Source of the DNA: Dasyornis broadbenti
Taxonomy: Eukaryota; Chordata; Aves; Passeriformes; Dasyornithidae
DNA length: 64,000 bases
Assembly: GCA_013397935.1 (NCBI GenBank)
Contig: VZRN01005851.1
Coordinates: forward strand, 2,825,109 to 2,889,108
Direction of reading: 5' to 3'
Position 1 is the stretch's first letter, and every line of letters starts with the position of its first letter. Below the pieces are notes generated by a model. It did not search any database and had not been told where the DNA came from. It saw nothing but the letters and a program-made list of their open reading frames with translations. The position numbers and the translations under genes are program-made. Shown here one piece after another: positions 13,201 to 26,100 of this stretch.

Positions 13201-14054
13201 TACTCAAGATAACTCCTATTAACGAGAATCAAGCTGATCTTTGCTCCCGCAATCCATACCTATTCCACTACTTCAGGCTTACAACATTTTGCTCCTCAGC
13301 ATGTTCTTAAGGCCAACGTGACGGGCAGCTGATTTATCTCCAGCAATGTAAAAGCACATAGCATTAGTGGCATGCCCTTCACTGATTCCATGCACCTGTG
13401 TTTGGGGCGTGATTAGGAGGAAAAGATGGGAGAGAGTGAGTGTGTGGGAGAGCAAGAGAAAGCTCTTTTTCATTCCAGTTGCCAGAGCCAAAATCCAGAA
13501 CTTGTCAGGCAGCAAACACCCACAGCAAGTATAAGAAACACAACTTGTGAGACCAAGCAAGATTTAGGAGTAGCATTCAACATCATAATATATATCAGAT
13601 TATTATGCCTGGACTTCTCCAATGGCTCCACCTACTACCTAGAGAACAATATTGAGCATGGGTTATAGCACAGAAGCATTTTTTTTCAAAACTGAGAGGT
13701 GATTCTGTAGCTTAAAAGACTATTTACAGCTATACTCTCCCTCTTACATATTTTTAATTGTTTATGGCTTGCCTCAAACCCCAAATCCCCCATCAAGCAA
13801 ATTTAAAGTCCTGTTCACACATGTCAGTCTTGCAAAATACTATGTGTCCTTTTGCCTGCAATGTTCAATGCAATACCTCAAATGCAATCACCACAGTTTT
13901 ATAAGTTTACTTGCATATCTGTGTGCTAACCTGCAACAGAAATTAAAATCTAACATCTTCTGTGCTACCCGCCACAGAGGTAAGAGCTAAAGTACTGCCT
14001 TCCCTTAGGGACAGTCAACTCCACCCTGAACAACGCTGTTTCCTCATCTTGAAG

Positions 14055-14345
14055 AGAATCACAAAATAATTTATACTGGAAAGACCCATTGAACAGCATC
14101 TGTCCAACCTCTTCCTACCTAACGAGTTAAATCAGGTTGTTCAATGACATGTCCAGTCCAGTTTGTAGTATCTCTATGGACAGAGATCCCACAGCTTCTT
14201 CAGGCCCCTAATCCAGTGCTTAAATACCTTCATGGTGAAAATGTTTTTCTTTATTCTAGTTCTAGAGCTCCCCTTACAACAGCTTATGTCTGTTGCCTCC
14301 TGTCCCTTTGTTGCTAAGAGTCTACTTTCTCCTCTATAACCACTC
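14055..14345 (-). mobile_element. CR1 LINE fragment
   Basis: Reverse-orientation CR1. The plus strand reads GAATCACAAAATAATTTATA at the 3' end, then CATCTGTCCAACCTC and CCAGTGCTTAAATACCTTCA. It lies in the 5' UTR intron of copy A. Confidence 0.7.
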
Positions 14346-15189
14346 ATCAAGAGCAGCAGTAAGGTACTCACAATATGGGCACATTGGCAGTGAAGAAGGG
14401 AAGGCAGATTATGATCAAAAAAAGTCCAGCAACTCCAGACTGAATATAGGTTCAACATAGTTCTCACATGCTACTAATAGATAACAACACTTTGGTCTGT
14501 CCCAGCTTGCTGTTGAGCAGTTCAAATATATATAACTTTAAGTTCCAACTCCCTAATACAGCAGCTTACATACATTTTTCAGTAGTTCAAAAAGATGCAA
14601 TTTCTCATTTGACTAACAACAATGCACACCAACTTATGTGTACACTTCAGGCTTTACGAAGTGGAAACAACGCTAACACACAATTCCCTTCACTGACTTC
14701 TAGAACAAGACCCAGGAAAGTCCTTAACTATACTACAACAGAGGCCTTCAGCTGCAGTCAGCAGATGCTCGGATAACTGAGACCCTAGTGATCACGACAG
14801 AAGGAGCGATTATGGACAGCAACACACTCTGCTGTAAACGACACACAGCACGATTTCAGCGTGTATATAAAAACGTGTAAGTGAAACCTCTGGAGGACAT
14901 CCCAGCGTGTTTCCAAACTAGAAAGACACTGCAAAGCAGCAGCTACGACATGTCCCTGCCAAGAGAAACCACACGGCTACGGAGGACGTTTCTACCAGAA
15001 TTGGCACTGCCACCACAAGTACATACACATAAAAAAAAAACATAAACGAAAAATACCAGAAGATCCTGATAATCCTGCTAATGTCACCTGCGACAGGAGA
15101 GGCCCTAGAAGTCAGAGGGTGGTTTAGTCCTTGTTTTGGCACAAGAACTGGCCTGGTTTCTATGACGGCTGGTCAGTGGTTCCTTCTGC

Positions 15190-15720
15190 AGGTGGCTGGA
15201 GGGGGTCAAGGCTCGCTTTCCTGACAAGGACACAACGCCGGCCCGGCTGCCACCTTGAAGCGCCCCCGGCTCCCACCGCGCTCCGCCCGCAACCCCTGTC
15301 CCGATGGTGACTAAAGCAAGGCCCCGAGCTCGGCGGTGACAGAGGCCACCACAGCAGTCACCTCCCGCCCAGGCACCTGCGGGACGGCAGTGGAGCCAGA
15401 CCAGGGCCGGCATCCCCCACCCGCCTGGCAGCGCCCGCTCACCTTCCCCTGGCGGCGACGGCTCCAGCTCCAGCCCCGCGTCCCTGCCGGGGCCCGGTTT
15501 TACTCTNNNNNNNNNNNNNNNNNNNNNNNNNNNNNNNNNNNNNNNNNNNNNNNNNNNNNNNNNNNNNNNNNNNNNNNNNNNNNNNNNNNNNNNNNNNNNN
15601 NNNNNNNNNNNNNNNNNNNNNNNNNNNNNNNNNNNNNNNNNAGGGCAGCGCGCGCCGCCAGGGGGCGCGCGTTCCCCGCGAGCTGCAGGGGTGGGGCGGG
15701 CGGAGGGCGCCGCCTAGCAG
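15190..15720 (-). promoter_or_regulatory. CpG island and probable promoter/5' UTR exon of copy A (contains an assembly gap)
   Basis: GC-rich, CpG-dense block about 3.6 kb upstream of the copy A start codon. A minus-strand donor, GGAAG|GTGAGC, would end a non-coding exon at 15443. A GC-box-like sequence (GGGGCGGG) lies on the plus strand near 15692. The core of the island is unsequenced (N run), so the start site cannot be seen. A CR1 fragment begins immediately to the right. Confidence 0.65.
15507..15641. other. Assembly gap (135 N)
   Basis: A run of N inside the copy A CpG island. Such gaps are common in GC-rich avian promoters. Open reading frames drawn across it are meaningless. Confidence 0.99.
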
Positions 15721-15734
15721 CATGGGCGGGCAGG

Positions 15735-16140
15735 ACGGGAGCTCGAATCCACAGGATCCCAGAGGGGATTGGGCTGGAAAAGAGTTCCGAGATCATCGAG
15801 TCCAACGTGCGACCGAACACCCCCATGTCAACTAGACCACGGCACTAAGAGCCACATCCAAGCCCTCCTTAAATACCCCCAGGGACGGTGACTCCACCAC
15901 CTCCGGGGGCGGCCCATTCGGATGTCTGATCTGTGAGGAAATTCCTCCGAATGTCCAACCTAAACCTCCCCTGGTGCCGTTTGAGACTGTGTCCTCTCAT
16001 CCTGTCGCTGGTTGCCTGCGGAAAAGAGGCCAAACCCCAACTGGCTGCAACCTCCTTTCAGGGAGTTGCAGAGAGATACAAGGTCACCCCCGAGTCTCAA
16101 TTTCTCCAGACATAACAACCTCCTGCACCCTCGGCCACTC
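15735..16140 (-). mobile_element. CR1 LINE fragment, comparatively well preserved
   Basis: Reverse-orientation CR1 abutting the copy A CpG island. The plus strand shows GAGATCATCGAGTCCAACGT, CTCCTTAAATACCCCCAGGG and CTCTCATCCTGTCGCTGGTT. These are recognisable CR1 consensus-like phrases with little decay and high CpG content, suggesting a younger insertion than the others. Open frames here are CR1 by-products. From 16140 to 16650 the sequence is not recognised. Confidence 0.75.
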
Positions 16141-16650
16141 AGCCGTTGCACCCACTGGGAAATATGTCCTGCCCGTTCACCCTCCTGCTTTGAGCACTGC
16201 TTACGTCCCAGCTGCCCCTTCTCCAGTACCTGCCAGGTGGGTGGAATCCTTCTTTTCCAGCAGCATCCATAGCTGGTACCCACTCGTACCCACTGCAAGG
16301 AGTCAGCGTTCCAGACATTTTGTAGTTCGGACACAGCATTCACAGTGCTGTTAAGGCATTCCTGACTGCCCGACAGCTGTGCTTGCAAACCATAGATTTC
16401 TGTAGAAAGACAAAATCAGTCAAAGAAATAAGCACTGTTCCAGTGACACCAGGTGCAGCTCCAAACGCATGAGTATTGATGCAGATACCCTACCTGCTAG
16501 GACAACAGGGAACACTGCCATGGCTGCACCCCCAGCCATCTGTGAGATGAACCTGGCCAGCTCTTCCAGATCCCTTCCTGCTGAGCTTTTCTGAACCGCT
16601 CACTCTTACACATACATCATCTGCCTGTTCGACGTCTGCGGCTGCTCAGT

Positions 16651-16763
16651 TGTGCAGTTGTAGAGTTTACTGCGTAGCTCCTTCCATTGCCATCCAATTA
16701 ATAAATGTGCAGTTGTACACAGTTTACTGTATAACTGTTTCTGCTGTCATCCAATTAATAAAT
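16651..16763. repeat. Tandem duplication of about 55 bp ending in AATAAA
   Basis: Two copies start TGTGCAGTTGTA at 16651 and 16706, and each ends CATCCAATTAATAAA (around 16705 and 16762). Each unit therefore carries an AATAAA on the plus strand. It could be the tail of an unrecognised repeat element. Confidence 0.85.
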
Positions 16764-16784
16764 TGGTCACAGCCCCAAGCCCGC

Positions 16785-16920
16785 CAGAGTTCAAGAAGCA
16801 TTTGGACAGGCACATGGTGTGACTCTTGAGGCTGTCCTGTGGTGGGCCAGGAGTTCGGGCGCAATGATCCTTCTGAGTCCCCTTCAACTCAGGAAATTCT
16901 ATAACTCTATGATTTTATTA
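16785..16920 (+). mobile_element. CR1 LINE 3'-end fragment
   Basis: Plus-strand CR1 3' end: TTCAAGAAGCATTTGGACAG, GCAATGATCCTTCTGAGTCC and the terminal ATTCTATAACTCTATGATT. It sits directly after the 55-bp tandem duplication and has opposite orientation to the CR1 at 15.7 kb. Confidence 0.75.
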
Positions 16921-17778
16921 ATTTATTTTCCCTGTGTTACTGGTACGATATTTTTCTCTAATGCAAAATCTTGTCGTTTGACCTGGTTAAACTTTATATA
17001 CAAAAAGTGGTGAAAACAGGAGTTCCCTGCATTATTTACTGGGCAAACTATACCAAACCAGAGTCATAAATGCTGCTTTCATTTTGAGGCAGGCACAGGT
17101 CATTTGCTGGTTTTCATTTCTGTTTTTGTTGTATGATGGAGAGGCTAAAAAATAAGGGTAGCAGGGGAGTGATTTGATCTGCAATTACATTTCTATTTGT
17201 ATGAGAAGCAGCTCTAGTTTCTGTAACACCAGTTTTTAGTTCTAATTTCTATAATATTGCTCTAAAAATAATAAACATTTAGAGGGAGCTACTAAAATAA
17301 TATAATAACTGCTTATTATTAGACCAGTATTAAAATATTCCTGGGGAAAAAAATTAAGACTTTTTAGTAGAAAAATCACATATACATCATTCAAAATCAC
17401 TCCTGTTTCTCAATAATTTGTCTATCATCTTGAGACTCCAGAAAATACACTTAGGAAAACTGACAAAAGACAACAAATAGAAATTATTTTTACTCCAACT
17501 CACTTCAGATAAGCTGCAGATAATGCAGTGATGCTGTTAAAAGATGCAATAGCCCAGGAAAAACTTAAACATCATTAGAAAATATTAACAGCTGTCTGAA
17601 ATAGGAGAGATAAGAGGCAGGAATCTCTGCTTTAAAAGATAATCAGTGGTCTGATTACATGTCTCCTACCCAAGGTTAGTACTCCACTGTGATTTGCAGC
17701 ACAGTCCCTAGCTTCTTGTATCAGAGAGCATAGCATTTGAAATGTGCAAGTTCTGGTGACTGAAGTGTTAATTGGTCT

Positions 17779-18240
17779 TAGAATCAGAATTGTTTGGGAA
17801 AGGATCTTTAAGATCATCATTAACCCAGCAGTGCCAAGCTCACCACCAAACCATGTCCACAAGTGCCACATATACACATCTTCTAAATACCTCCTAGGGT
17901 GGTGACTTCAGCACTGCCCTGGGGAGCCTGTTTCAATGCTTGACAATGCTCTCAATGAAGAAATTTTTACTGACATCAAATCTAAACCTGTCCTGGCACA
18001 ACTTCCATTTCCTTTTGTTCTGTTCCTTATTACCTGGGAGTAGAGACCAACTCCCACCTGGCTGTAACATCCTTTCAGGTAGTTGTAGTTGTAGTTGTTG
18101 GTCCCCCGAGATTCCTTTTCTCCAGGCTAATCAACCCCACCTGCCTCAGACGCTCCTCATAAGACTTGTGCTTCAGACCCTTTACCAGTTTCTTTGCCCT
18201 TCTTTGGGCATGTTCCATGATGGTATTAATGTACTTGAAA
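17779..18240 (-). mobile_element. CR1 LINE fragment
   Basis: Reverse-orientation CR1 in the spacer between the two genes. The plus strand shows GGATCTTTAAGATCATCATT, CTTCTAAATACCTCCTAGGG and CATCAAATCTAAACCTGTCC. It is moderately decayed. Confidence 0.75.
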
Positions 18241-18270
18241 ATTAGGGTAGTCACACAAGTACCCTAATTT

Positions 18271-18302
18271 AGTCCTTCTACAGTTTAGTCCTTCTACAGT
18301 TT
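18271..18302. repeat. Direct repeat of 16 bp, two copies
   Basis: AGTCCTTCTACAGTTT occurs twice in tandem just right of the CR1 fragment. Likely replication slippage. Confidence 0.9.
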
Positions 18303-20075
18303 CTGCAATACAAAGAATGCCTTCAGGTTCTGGTTACTCGTAATTCTTCTTGCTTCTTCATCTGCGTCCTTTTTGTATTCTATAACCTTTTCCTTTAGTT
18401 CCTTTTCTCCCTTGACTTAAGCTCAGGCTTTGAATTTTAGCTTGTATTGCTGAAGTATGCCATGTAAGACTCATGGTTTGAATTTCTGTTTATGTCCAGG
18501 CAATCTGCATCTTGATCTGCTTCAGTTTATCATCTCTTATGCATGGTGAGTTTCTGCTGGGAGAAAAATCTTTCTGCCTGTATAAAGCAGTTATAGTTAA
18601 GGTGTTCAAGTAAAGATTCCTTTATCTTTGAATAGATTTGAGGGGTTTTGTCAGGACAGGGTTCCTGTCTTTTTGGTCCACGGAAATAACTTACCTGTCT
18701 ATCCTTCTCCCTTTGCCAGATGTGCAAGAAACACTTGTGAAGAAGCAGGGTTGAGGAGGAATTTATTTTAATCCAAAGAGTAGATTTAGTTTTCTACTGA
18801 AAAATGGGGCAAACATTATATATATTTCCTTAGATGCTATGTAACCTTTTTAAGATGTTAGGAAAGATTATTTATGTATTAGAAGTACATGAAGGAAAAA
18901 AGAGGCACAAAAATTACCTTTCTCAGTCTTTGAAGCTAACAGACTTGGTTGCATTTAATGACATATTGGATAGATTACACAAAGTTCTCCCACTCCCACC
19001 AGTAACAACATCCCATAGCCCTTAAAAACACATTCTCATTTGTAGTATGTTTCAGTTTTCCACAAGTTGCATTAGGAAAACATTAGTTTCCTTGCCTTTC
19101 CAAACATTTTGGTTCAATCTGTATGGAGAAGGCAGTGTTGCAGTACTGCATTTCTAGGCAAATCACTGGTGGTGGTAACCCTCAGGGACACATTGCCTAA
19201 GCAAGCTCCCCCCTCCCCAAGCCTGTTACCTGCTCATTGGGAGATTTGGGTAAATACAGCACATCCGTACTGCACTCACCATATCCAGGGATTTTCAATG
19301 CTTGACATTGAGGCTGCTGGGGGCAGCTTCATCCACTAAACAACTATGATGTGGTGGAATAGCGCATGCAGGAACCAGCCCAGACTTGAAACTACCTTCT
19401 ACATGTAGTATTTGTTACACTGAACTAAAGCTTTTTTTTTCCTCTCCAATACACTCTTTTTTTTTGTGAGGGAGAAGCCTTGGATGCAGCAGTCCTGCTT
19501 TCCAGGATACAAACCACTAAGCTGATGAGTTTGAAAGAGTCTAATATGCATTTTAATGAGATTATGTCTCTTTGTATAGTCTCTAGAAAAATGGTCTAAG
19601 CAGTAAGCTCATTACCTAAAGCTAGACAGTTTCTGTTCTGACACTGTCTTGCATGGGGCCCATCAGGGAAGGTGCCCCCTGTAGGGTGGTCTCTGGTGGG
19701 ACAATGCCAACTTTGAGGTTCTGCTCTGAGACTGGACTGTGCTCAAAACACAAACCCACAGATCTAGACAAAGCTGCTAAGGCTCTTGGATGTAAGTATG
19801 TACTTGTTTTAGGAACCAGAAAAATCTTGGCTATGTGATTTCCTTTTGGGGAATTTAACTGTTGCATTGCTATTATACACAAGTCATCTTCATCAATCTG
19901 AGTTCAGGATATTCTCAAAGGCGTGGGAGAACTTGAAAGAGGTTAATTGTTTTCTTCTACCAAATCTGTAGAAATCTGTAAATTAAACTGGTTAACACCA
20001 ACTATTAGTGACCAGTGCTGTAGGACATTGTTTTTTACTGTATGCTGTAAAACCAATGAAATCAACGTAAGCATT
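18303..20075. other. Spacer and probable 3' flank/3' UTR of copy B; no gene seen
   Basis: No recognisable exon on either strand. The part near 20 kb is presumably the 3' UTR of copy B. Short T runs occur near 19430 and 19457. Confidence 0.5.
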
Positions 20076-20180
20076 CTAATCACTTTTGCAACGTTTATCA
20101 AATCGCTCCAGTAAAGCCTTCCATATGTTGCCTGGGATTGTTTGGTGCTTGCTTATGAGAGCCTGGACAGCAGTCTTTGT
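20076..20180 (-). CDS. TMEM68-like: Copy B coding exon 6 (C-terminus and stop)
   Basis: The acceptor is TTTTCAG|ACA. The exon is 105 nt and encodes 34 residues (TKTAVQALISKHQTIPGNIW and a basic tail KRCKSD), then TAG at 20078-20076. The C-terminal helix with HQxIPGNI is typical of TMEM68. No canonical AATAAA is obvious on the minus strand shortly downstream. An ATTAAA lies at 19557-19552, so the 3' end is not placed. Confidence 0.88.
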   Translation of the reverse strand, partial: TKTAVQALISKHQTIPGNIWKALLERFDKRCKSD

Positions 20181-23100
20181 CTGAAAAGAAAAGAGAAATT
20201 TGCCTTTACAGACCTGTTTATGCACAGAAGAACAGTATAATCACTGACTTCTCAGAGGTTCAGGAGGGAAAATTCACGCCTAGCTCTGCTGTAAGGAAAA
20301 AATTGTTTTTTATATTAGCTAATTGTCATAACAACACATTCTTGGAAAAGAAAGGTGCAAAAACAATGACTGCAGTTTGGGCAGGCTCAAATTATTGAGA
20401 TTTATCCAACCTGGTCATTAACAAGTCAAAGTAGCCTTTAACACATGCAAACGTTAAGTTTTTGCAATCTCCCATCCCTGAAAATTTTCATCAAAAATGC
20501 TGGATAAAGTCTGACTCACCTAGCCTGATCTTACAGCTGACTTTGCTTGGACTAGGAATTTGGAGTAGAAAACTCTGTCTGTCCTTCCCAAAATGAATTC
20601 TCCCATAATTTTATCATATACAACATGCACATAATAAGAAAATTCGTAATACTCTTTACATGAGATTCAAATGCAAGTTTTGGCAGAGAATGAATGCAAT
20701 ATTCTATATTTCCAAATGAAATAAGAAATTATCTCCTTTTGGTTTCCCTCATGTGTTTAAACTTGAAATAAGGGTAGCTACATACTCCACTGATCTACCC
20801 CAGAGTTATAGTAGAATATCACTGCGAACTTAAGAAAAGAGTAGCCAAACCCTTCCTGACAGATTCATGTCCTAACTCCTTTCCAGGACAGGAGCAGACA
20901 GAGGACAGCCAGGCCACTGCTCACCTCAAGCCTCATTTAAGTTGTCTTCTTTTTTAAGTAATAGCAGCCACAGAAGACCTAACTGTACTCCCACCAAAGT
21001 AGGTGGTGGTCAAAGAGGATGGCCAAAGTCTTGACTTTGTAAAATAAATCAAGATCATGAGAAATTTCAATTTCACTTTCGCAGGTACACAAAATACTGT
21101 TCCCCCAAAATACAAGAATATGAATAACCATAAGGGCAGTCATATTGCTTCCAGACTCCAAACACTGCTAAGACCAAACTCCACAGCTTGCTGGGGCTGT
21201 TCCTTTGTAACAGACCAAATCTGTCTTTCTGGTTTCACTTTTGTGAAGCTCAGAACTACCTGCAGTAGACCATTAAAAAAAGAAAAAAGAAAACGAAAGA
21301 GAAGCTAGCCTTGTCACATCTTTTTGGGGGCAGCAAGCTGGTTTTTTTGTAAGTGATTCCTAATAGTTGTTTTGATCTATGTATTCCTAGATTATTTCAG
21401 ATTTTTAATTTTTTTTTTGCACAAAATCCTCCTTTCATCTTCCATGAAAAATTTTAAAAGCTGTATTTTCAGTTTAGCTTAATACTTTGAAAAATGCCTA
21501 AACTCTAGATCTATAAACACTTTTATGCTCCTGGGCTGCACTGATTTCACCAAGCTGTAGCTACTCAAAATATTTTTATATTTTGGATGCAATTTTTTTT
21601 TTTTTAACATTTTCATTTTGACAATGAGACTGAAGCTCTTGTGGAATTTTGCATCTAGAGCCCTATGCTGTTTGGTGAAGATTCTCAAAGTTATTTGTTA
21701 TTTATGAAATTTGTTTTCATAGTTACTGAAAACTGCTCTTAAAGCATAGTTTATGTCATTTCAGTTATCAAAATTATTATCAAAGTTATCAAAGGCATGG
21801 GAGCCACAAAGTTACCATGACAAGAAGAAAGAGCTCACATATTTCGAAAGGATGAGGGTATCCCAATCAACTATTACTATGTCAATACTTACTTGTAGGT
21901 ATTTGTACATTAAATAATCCCAGAACTCAATGGCCCATAGCTTTAACAAGATAGGAAAAGTGTATTTGCCTTTATTCAAGCATGCAAAAAACTGGTTTTG
22001 AGTACATACAAAGTAGAGGGAAAAGTACATAGTTCAATATTGCAAGGAAAGAGAACTTACCTTTTCAACTAATTCCTCTGTAGTTATACTTGGGTCATAA
22101 GGGATTGGCTTCCCAATGTATGTGCGAAATTTAACTGGAAGTCCTCCGTATGGAGGAGTAAAAGGCAATCGAGTGCTTTCATATAACTGTCTAAAAAATC
22201 CTGAAATAGTTTATGGGAGGAAAAAGTGAGATTATAGTCACAGAAAACACAATCCAAACATGAAATCTGATTAATGTAGAAGACTTCTTAAAAATGCATG
22301 CTTTATTTGACTGTCAGGAAGTTGTTACAGGATTGAGGTAACTGTCCACCAAAAAAAAAGCTCAATAGACTTAATATATCACAGAAATAAGACTGCATTA
22401 AAGAACCAAATCACACACACAAACTAGTTATGCACAAGGTATTTCCATATTTGAGCAACCTCTGACCCACTGAAAGTGTTAGAGAATCCAAAGTAAGCAA
22501 AAGTCTGAAAAGCAAAATCTAAGATTAAAGCAAGAGAAATCAGAGAGAAAAGAGATAAAACATTCTAAATACATAAAAAATATTTTTAAGTTCTTACTTC
22601 TTTCTTTAAACATCCTATAGCCTTCACGGACATTTTGAGTATACATTGGAATGATGGGCTAAGGAAGCACAAAAAAAAAAAAAAAAAAAGGGGGAAATGT
22701 TATACCAGGTTTGAATTTCTGTTTTCGTGCCTGTTAATGCAGCTAAGAAAATCACTCAAATATGGAGGGTAATTAAGAGTCAATTAAATAGCAAACAAGG
22801 GATCTTGCTATAAAAATCTCTGGGCTAGAAATAAAATCCTATTTCTCAGCTTCCACAAACACGTATTAAAGTCACTATCTGTAAATAGATGACTGACATA
22901 GTAGTAGGGTTTATATAACTTCCACATTATGTATTTATTGCAGTATCACTGACTGGAACATAAAACAAATTTCCATAGTTTCTCTGTCTAAAGCTTTAAT
23001 CATGAGTGGTGAACAGGAGAGTATTCAGTTTGTGAAGTCTTGCAGAAAGCAAGCAGACATTCATGCTTGGCTCATCTCATCTGCTTCTCAAATACAGTCT

Positions 23101-26100
23101 CACTGAAGCAGTAATGTTTGGATAAAACTTCACTGGAAAAGACTGCTGTAGATCCCTGAGACAAAAAAGGCAATTGTGTGTCCTCACTGACCTGGACTGC
23201 ACACCTTCTGGAGGGTGGATCCCTAGGCACTTACAGAACAAGTTCACTTCATTATTGTGACTCAAAAGAAACACGCTTGAGATACCTGCATTTGAAACAG
23301 TCATGTCTTACAGCCTGAGGTAAGATTTCATAGTCTGTAGACAAACTGACAGTAATTGTATCCATACATGCAAAGACCTCTTCCCCCACTATTGTCCCTT
23401 GTCCTTTTACTGAAACTCTAATTTGAACATGTTATTGGAACAACTTGTCCAGAAGGTAATGAAAGGAAACTTTTATACTGTTAAGAATCACTACCACAGA
23501 ACAGAAACTGCAGGATAAGAAAAAAAGAAGCAAGAAAAAGAAGTAACTAGAACTTTAAAAATAATTCATAGAGATAGAAACCATTAAAAGGAAAAATACC
23601 TCAGAGAGAACAAAAATATCAAACATACATAAAGTTGTAATAGTAAACCCCTCAGAATGAAAAATTAAGGGAAATTGTTAGAAATAAGCCCTTAATAAGC
23701 AACCAGTGACATCTTTTAGAAACGTAAGTACTGGACACTGAAAATACTACACTTTGCTTCAGCTATTAATTGAATACTGTACATCTAACATGTAAAATGT
23801 TTGAAACTTATCTGTCATACAGACAAAACACTTTAAATTTTAGGAATATTGCAAGGGTTAGGCTATTTGTTAGGCCATAAAGAACTCTGGCAACTACAAA
23901 AGTTACTCTCATACAATGATCAGCCATTGAGGTGCAGAGTAGGCAGCAATGTTCAGTCCCTAAGCTGGAAAGAACAGGTACACACATAAAATCTTACATT
24001 TGTAAAGCAGCAAAACCAGATCTGCAGTAATCCACAGATTTATATTTGCTGTGCTGGCACTGAGCTGGATGACACTCAACCAGCTTGAAAATCACAGAAT
24101 TACAGGATAGTTGAGGTTGGAAGATACCTCTGGACATCATGCAGTCCAAACCCCTTTCCCATACGTGAGAATTCTGTAACTCATAGTTCCTGTTTTTACC
24201 TAACTCGAACAAAATTTTTGGCACATATAGAATTCAGGGATCTTCAGAAACAATGATCCCTCCCTGTTAGCTGCCAAAACCAAGCCACGGACAGAGGGTA
24301 TTTCTGAAGGTCATGGATGAATTTGACTGAGGCAAATAAATGTCCCAGAGGTACACAGAGTCATAGCATTAAATAGTAACACTCTCTGACTCCAGTTAAG
24401 CAGAGTAGTTACACAAAAAGAAGTAGAAACCAAATGTGGAAACTTTGCTGAGGCTGAAACAACCTTCCTTGTTTGTTTTTCTTCAACTTTTTCTATTGAA
24501 AAGAACTGTTGAACTTCTGTAATATTATATGATGGATGGGGATGTCTATTCATATATAAAGTAGGCTTTGTCTTGCAATCCCCATCCAAGTAATCTGTGG
24601 CAGGTTATTAACCACCATGTAGTCATTTTGATAAAGTGTGTGTGGTTCTTTGGTTGATGGCTACAGTGTATGTAGAAAAAATTTTAAAAGACCCTTATAA
24701 TTCTATCTTGCCTTAATTCACAATATCTGACTAAATGTTAGCAAATTTATTTTAATTGCTACATAATAGAACAACTTCTAATAGCTGGATGAATCTATCC
24801 TCAGTGTATTTGGTTTTTGTGGCCAGGTTTTGGTAGCAGGGGGACTACAGGGGTGGCATCTGTGAGAAGCTGCCAGAAGTTTCCCCCATGTCTGGCAGAG
24901 CAAATGCCAGCCAGCTCCAGGACAGAGGTGCTGCATGCCAAGGCCAAGCCTGTCAGGAAAGATAATAACACCTCTGGGATAAAATATTTAAGAAGGAAAA
25001 AAGAATTATTGCACAGATGTAATTGCAGCCACAGAAGAGCAGAGTGAGAATATGTGAGGGGAACAGCCCTGCAGACACCAAGGTGATTGGAGAAGGAGGG
25101 GGAGAAGGTGTTCCAGGCACCAGAGCTGAGATTCCCATGCAGCCCGTGGTGCAGACAGTGGTGAGGCAGCTGTGCCTCTGCAGCCCATGGAGGTCCAGGG
25201 GGATGCAGAGATCCCCCTGCAGCCCATGGAGGAGACTGGACTGCGAATGCCCAAAAGAAGGCTGTGAACCAGTGGGAAACCAGTGCTGGAGGAGGCTCCT
25301 GGCGGGGACCTGCTGACCCATGGGGAGAGGAGCCCACACTGGAGCAGGTTTCCTGGTAGGACTTGTGACCCTGTGGGAGGCTGACACTGGAGCAGGCTGT
25401 GCCTGAAGGACTGCACCCTGTGGAAGAGTGACCCACATTGCAGCAGTTCATGGAGAGCTGTTGCCCATGGGCTGGACTCAAGCTGAAGAAGTTTGTCTCC
25501 TGTGGGATGGACCCCATACTAGATCAGGAGAAGGACTCTTCTCTCTGAGCAGTAGCAGAAATAATGGGTGATGAACTGGCCATAAACCCCATTCCCCATT
25601 TCCCTGCACCACTGCAGGGAAGGAGGTAGAGTCAAGGAATGAGGGAGGGGTGGGGCAAAAGGTGTTTTTAAGACCTTTTTTTTTATTTTATTTATTTTAT
25701 TTCTCATTATCTTGCTCTGATTTTGTTAGTAATAAATGCAATTATAATCCCTAAGTAGAGTCTGTTTAGCCCATGATGGTATTCATTGAGTAATCTCTCC
25801 CAGTCCTTATCTCAACTCATGAATCTTTTGCTTTATTTTCTCTCCCCTGTCCATTTGTGGAGGGCAGTGATAGAGAGGCTTTAATGGGTGCCTGGCATCC
25901 AGCCAGAGTCAAACCACTACACCCCAGTCTTTGGTCAACCTGCAAGAGTAGTCTGGCCAGTATTGAAAAGGATGCAGCAAGAACAAACAATCAAATTTGA
26001 AATGTTTTAAAAGATGGAATCCAATGAGTACTATCAGCCTAACTTTATATAAGAAATTATATATAAGGTTAATATTGCCCTCTCTATTGTTAAATGCACA

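Noticed and set aside
15735..15765. CTCGAATCC, similar to a tRNA T-loop
   Set aside because: No cloverleaf around it; it is the start of the CR1 fragment.
15336..15848. Open frames crossing the N run
   Set aside because: They depend on undetermined bases and GC-rich CpG-island sequence, then run into CR1.
15960..16388. 142-codon minus and 126-codon plus frames
   Set aside because: They overlap the reverse-orientation CR1 fragment and unrecognised flank; no conserved motif.
24801..25517. 238-codon minus-strand open frame
   Set aside because: Lies wholly inside the LTR element and is made of its degenerate repeats; other frames of the same stretch are also open.
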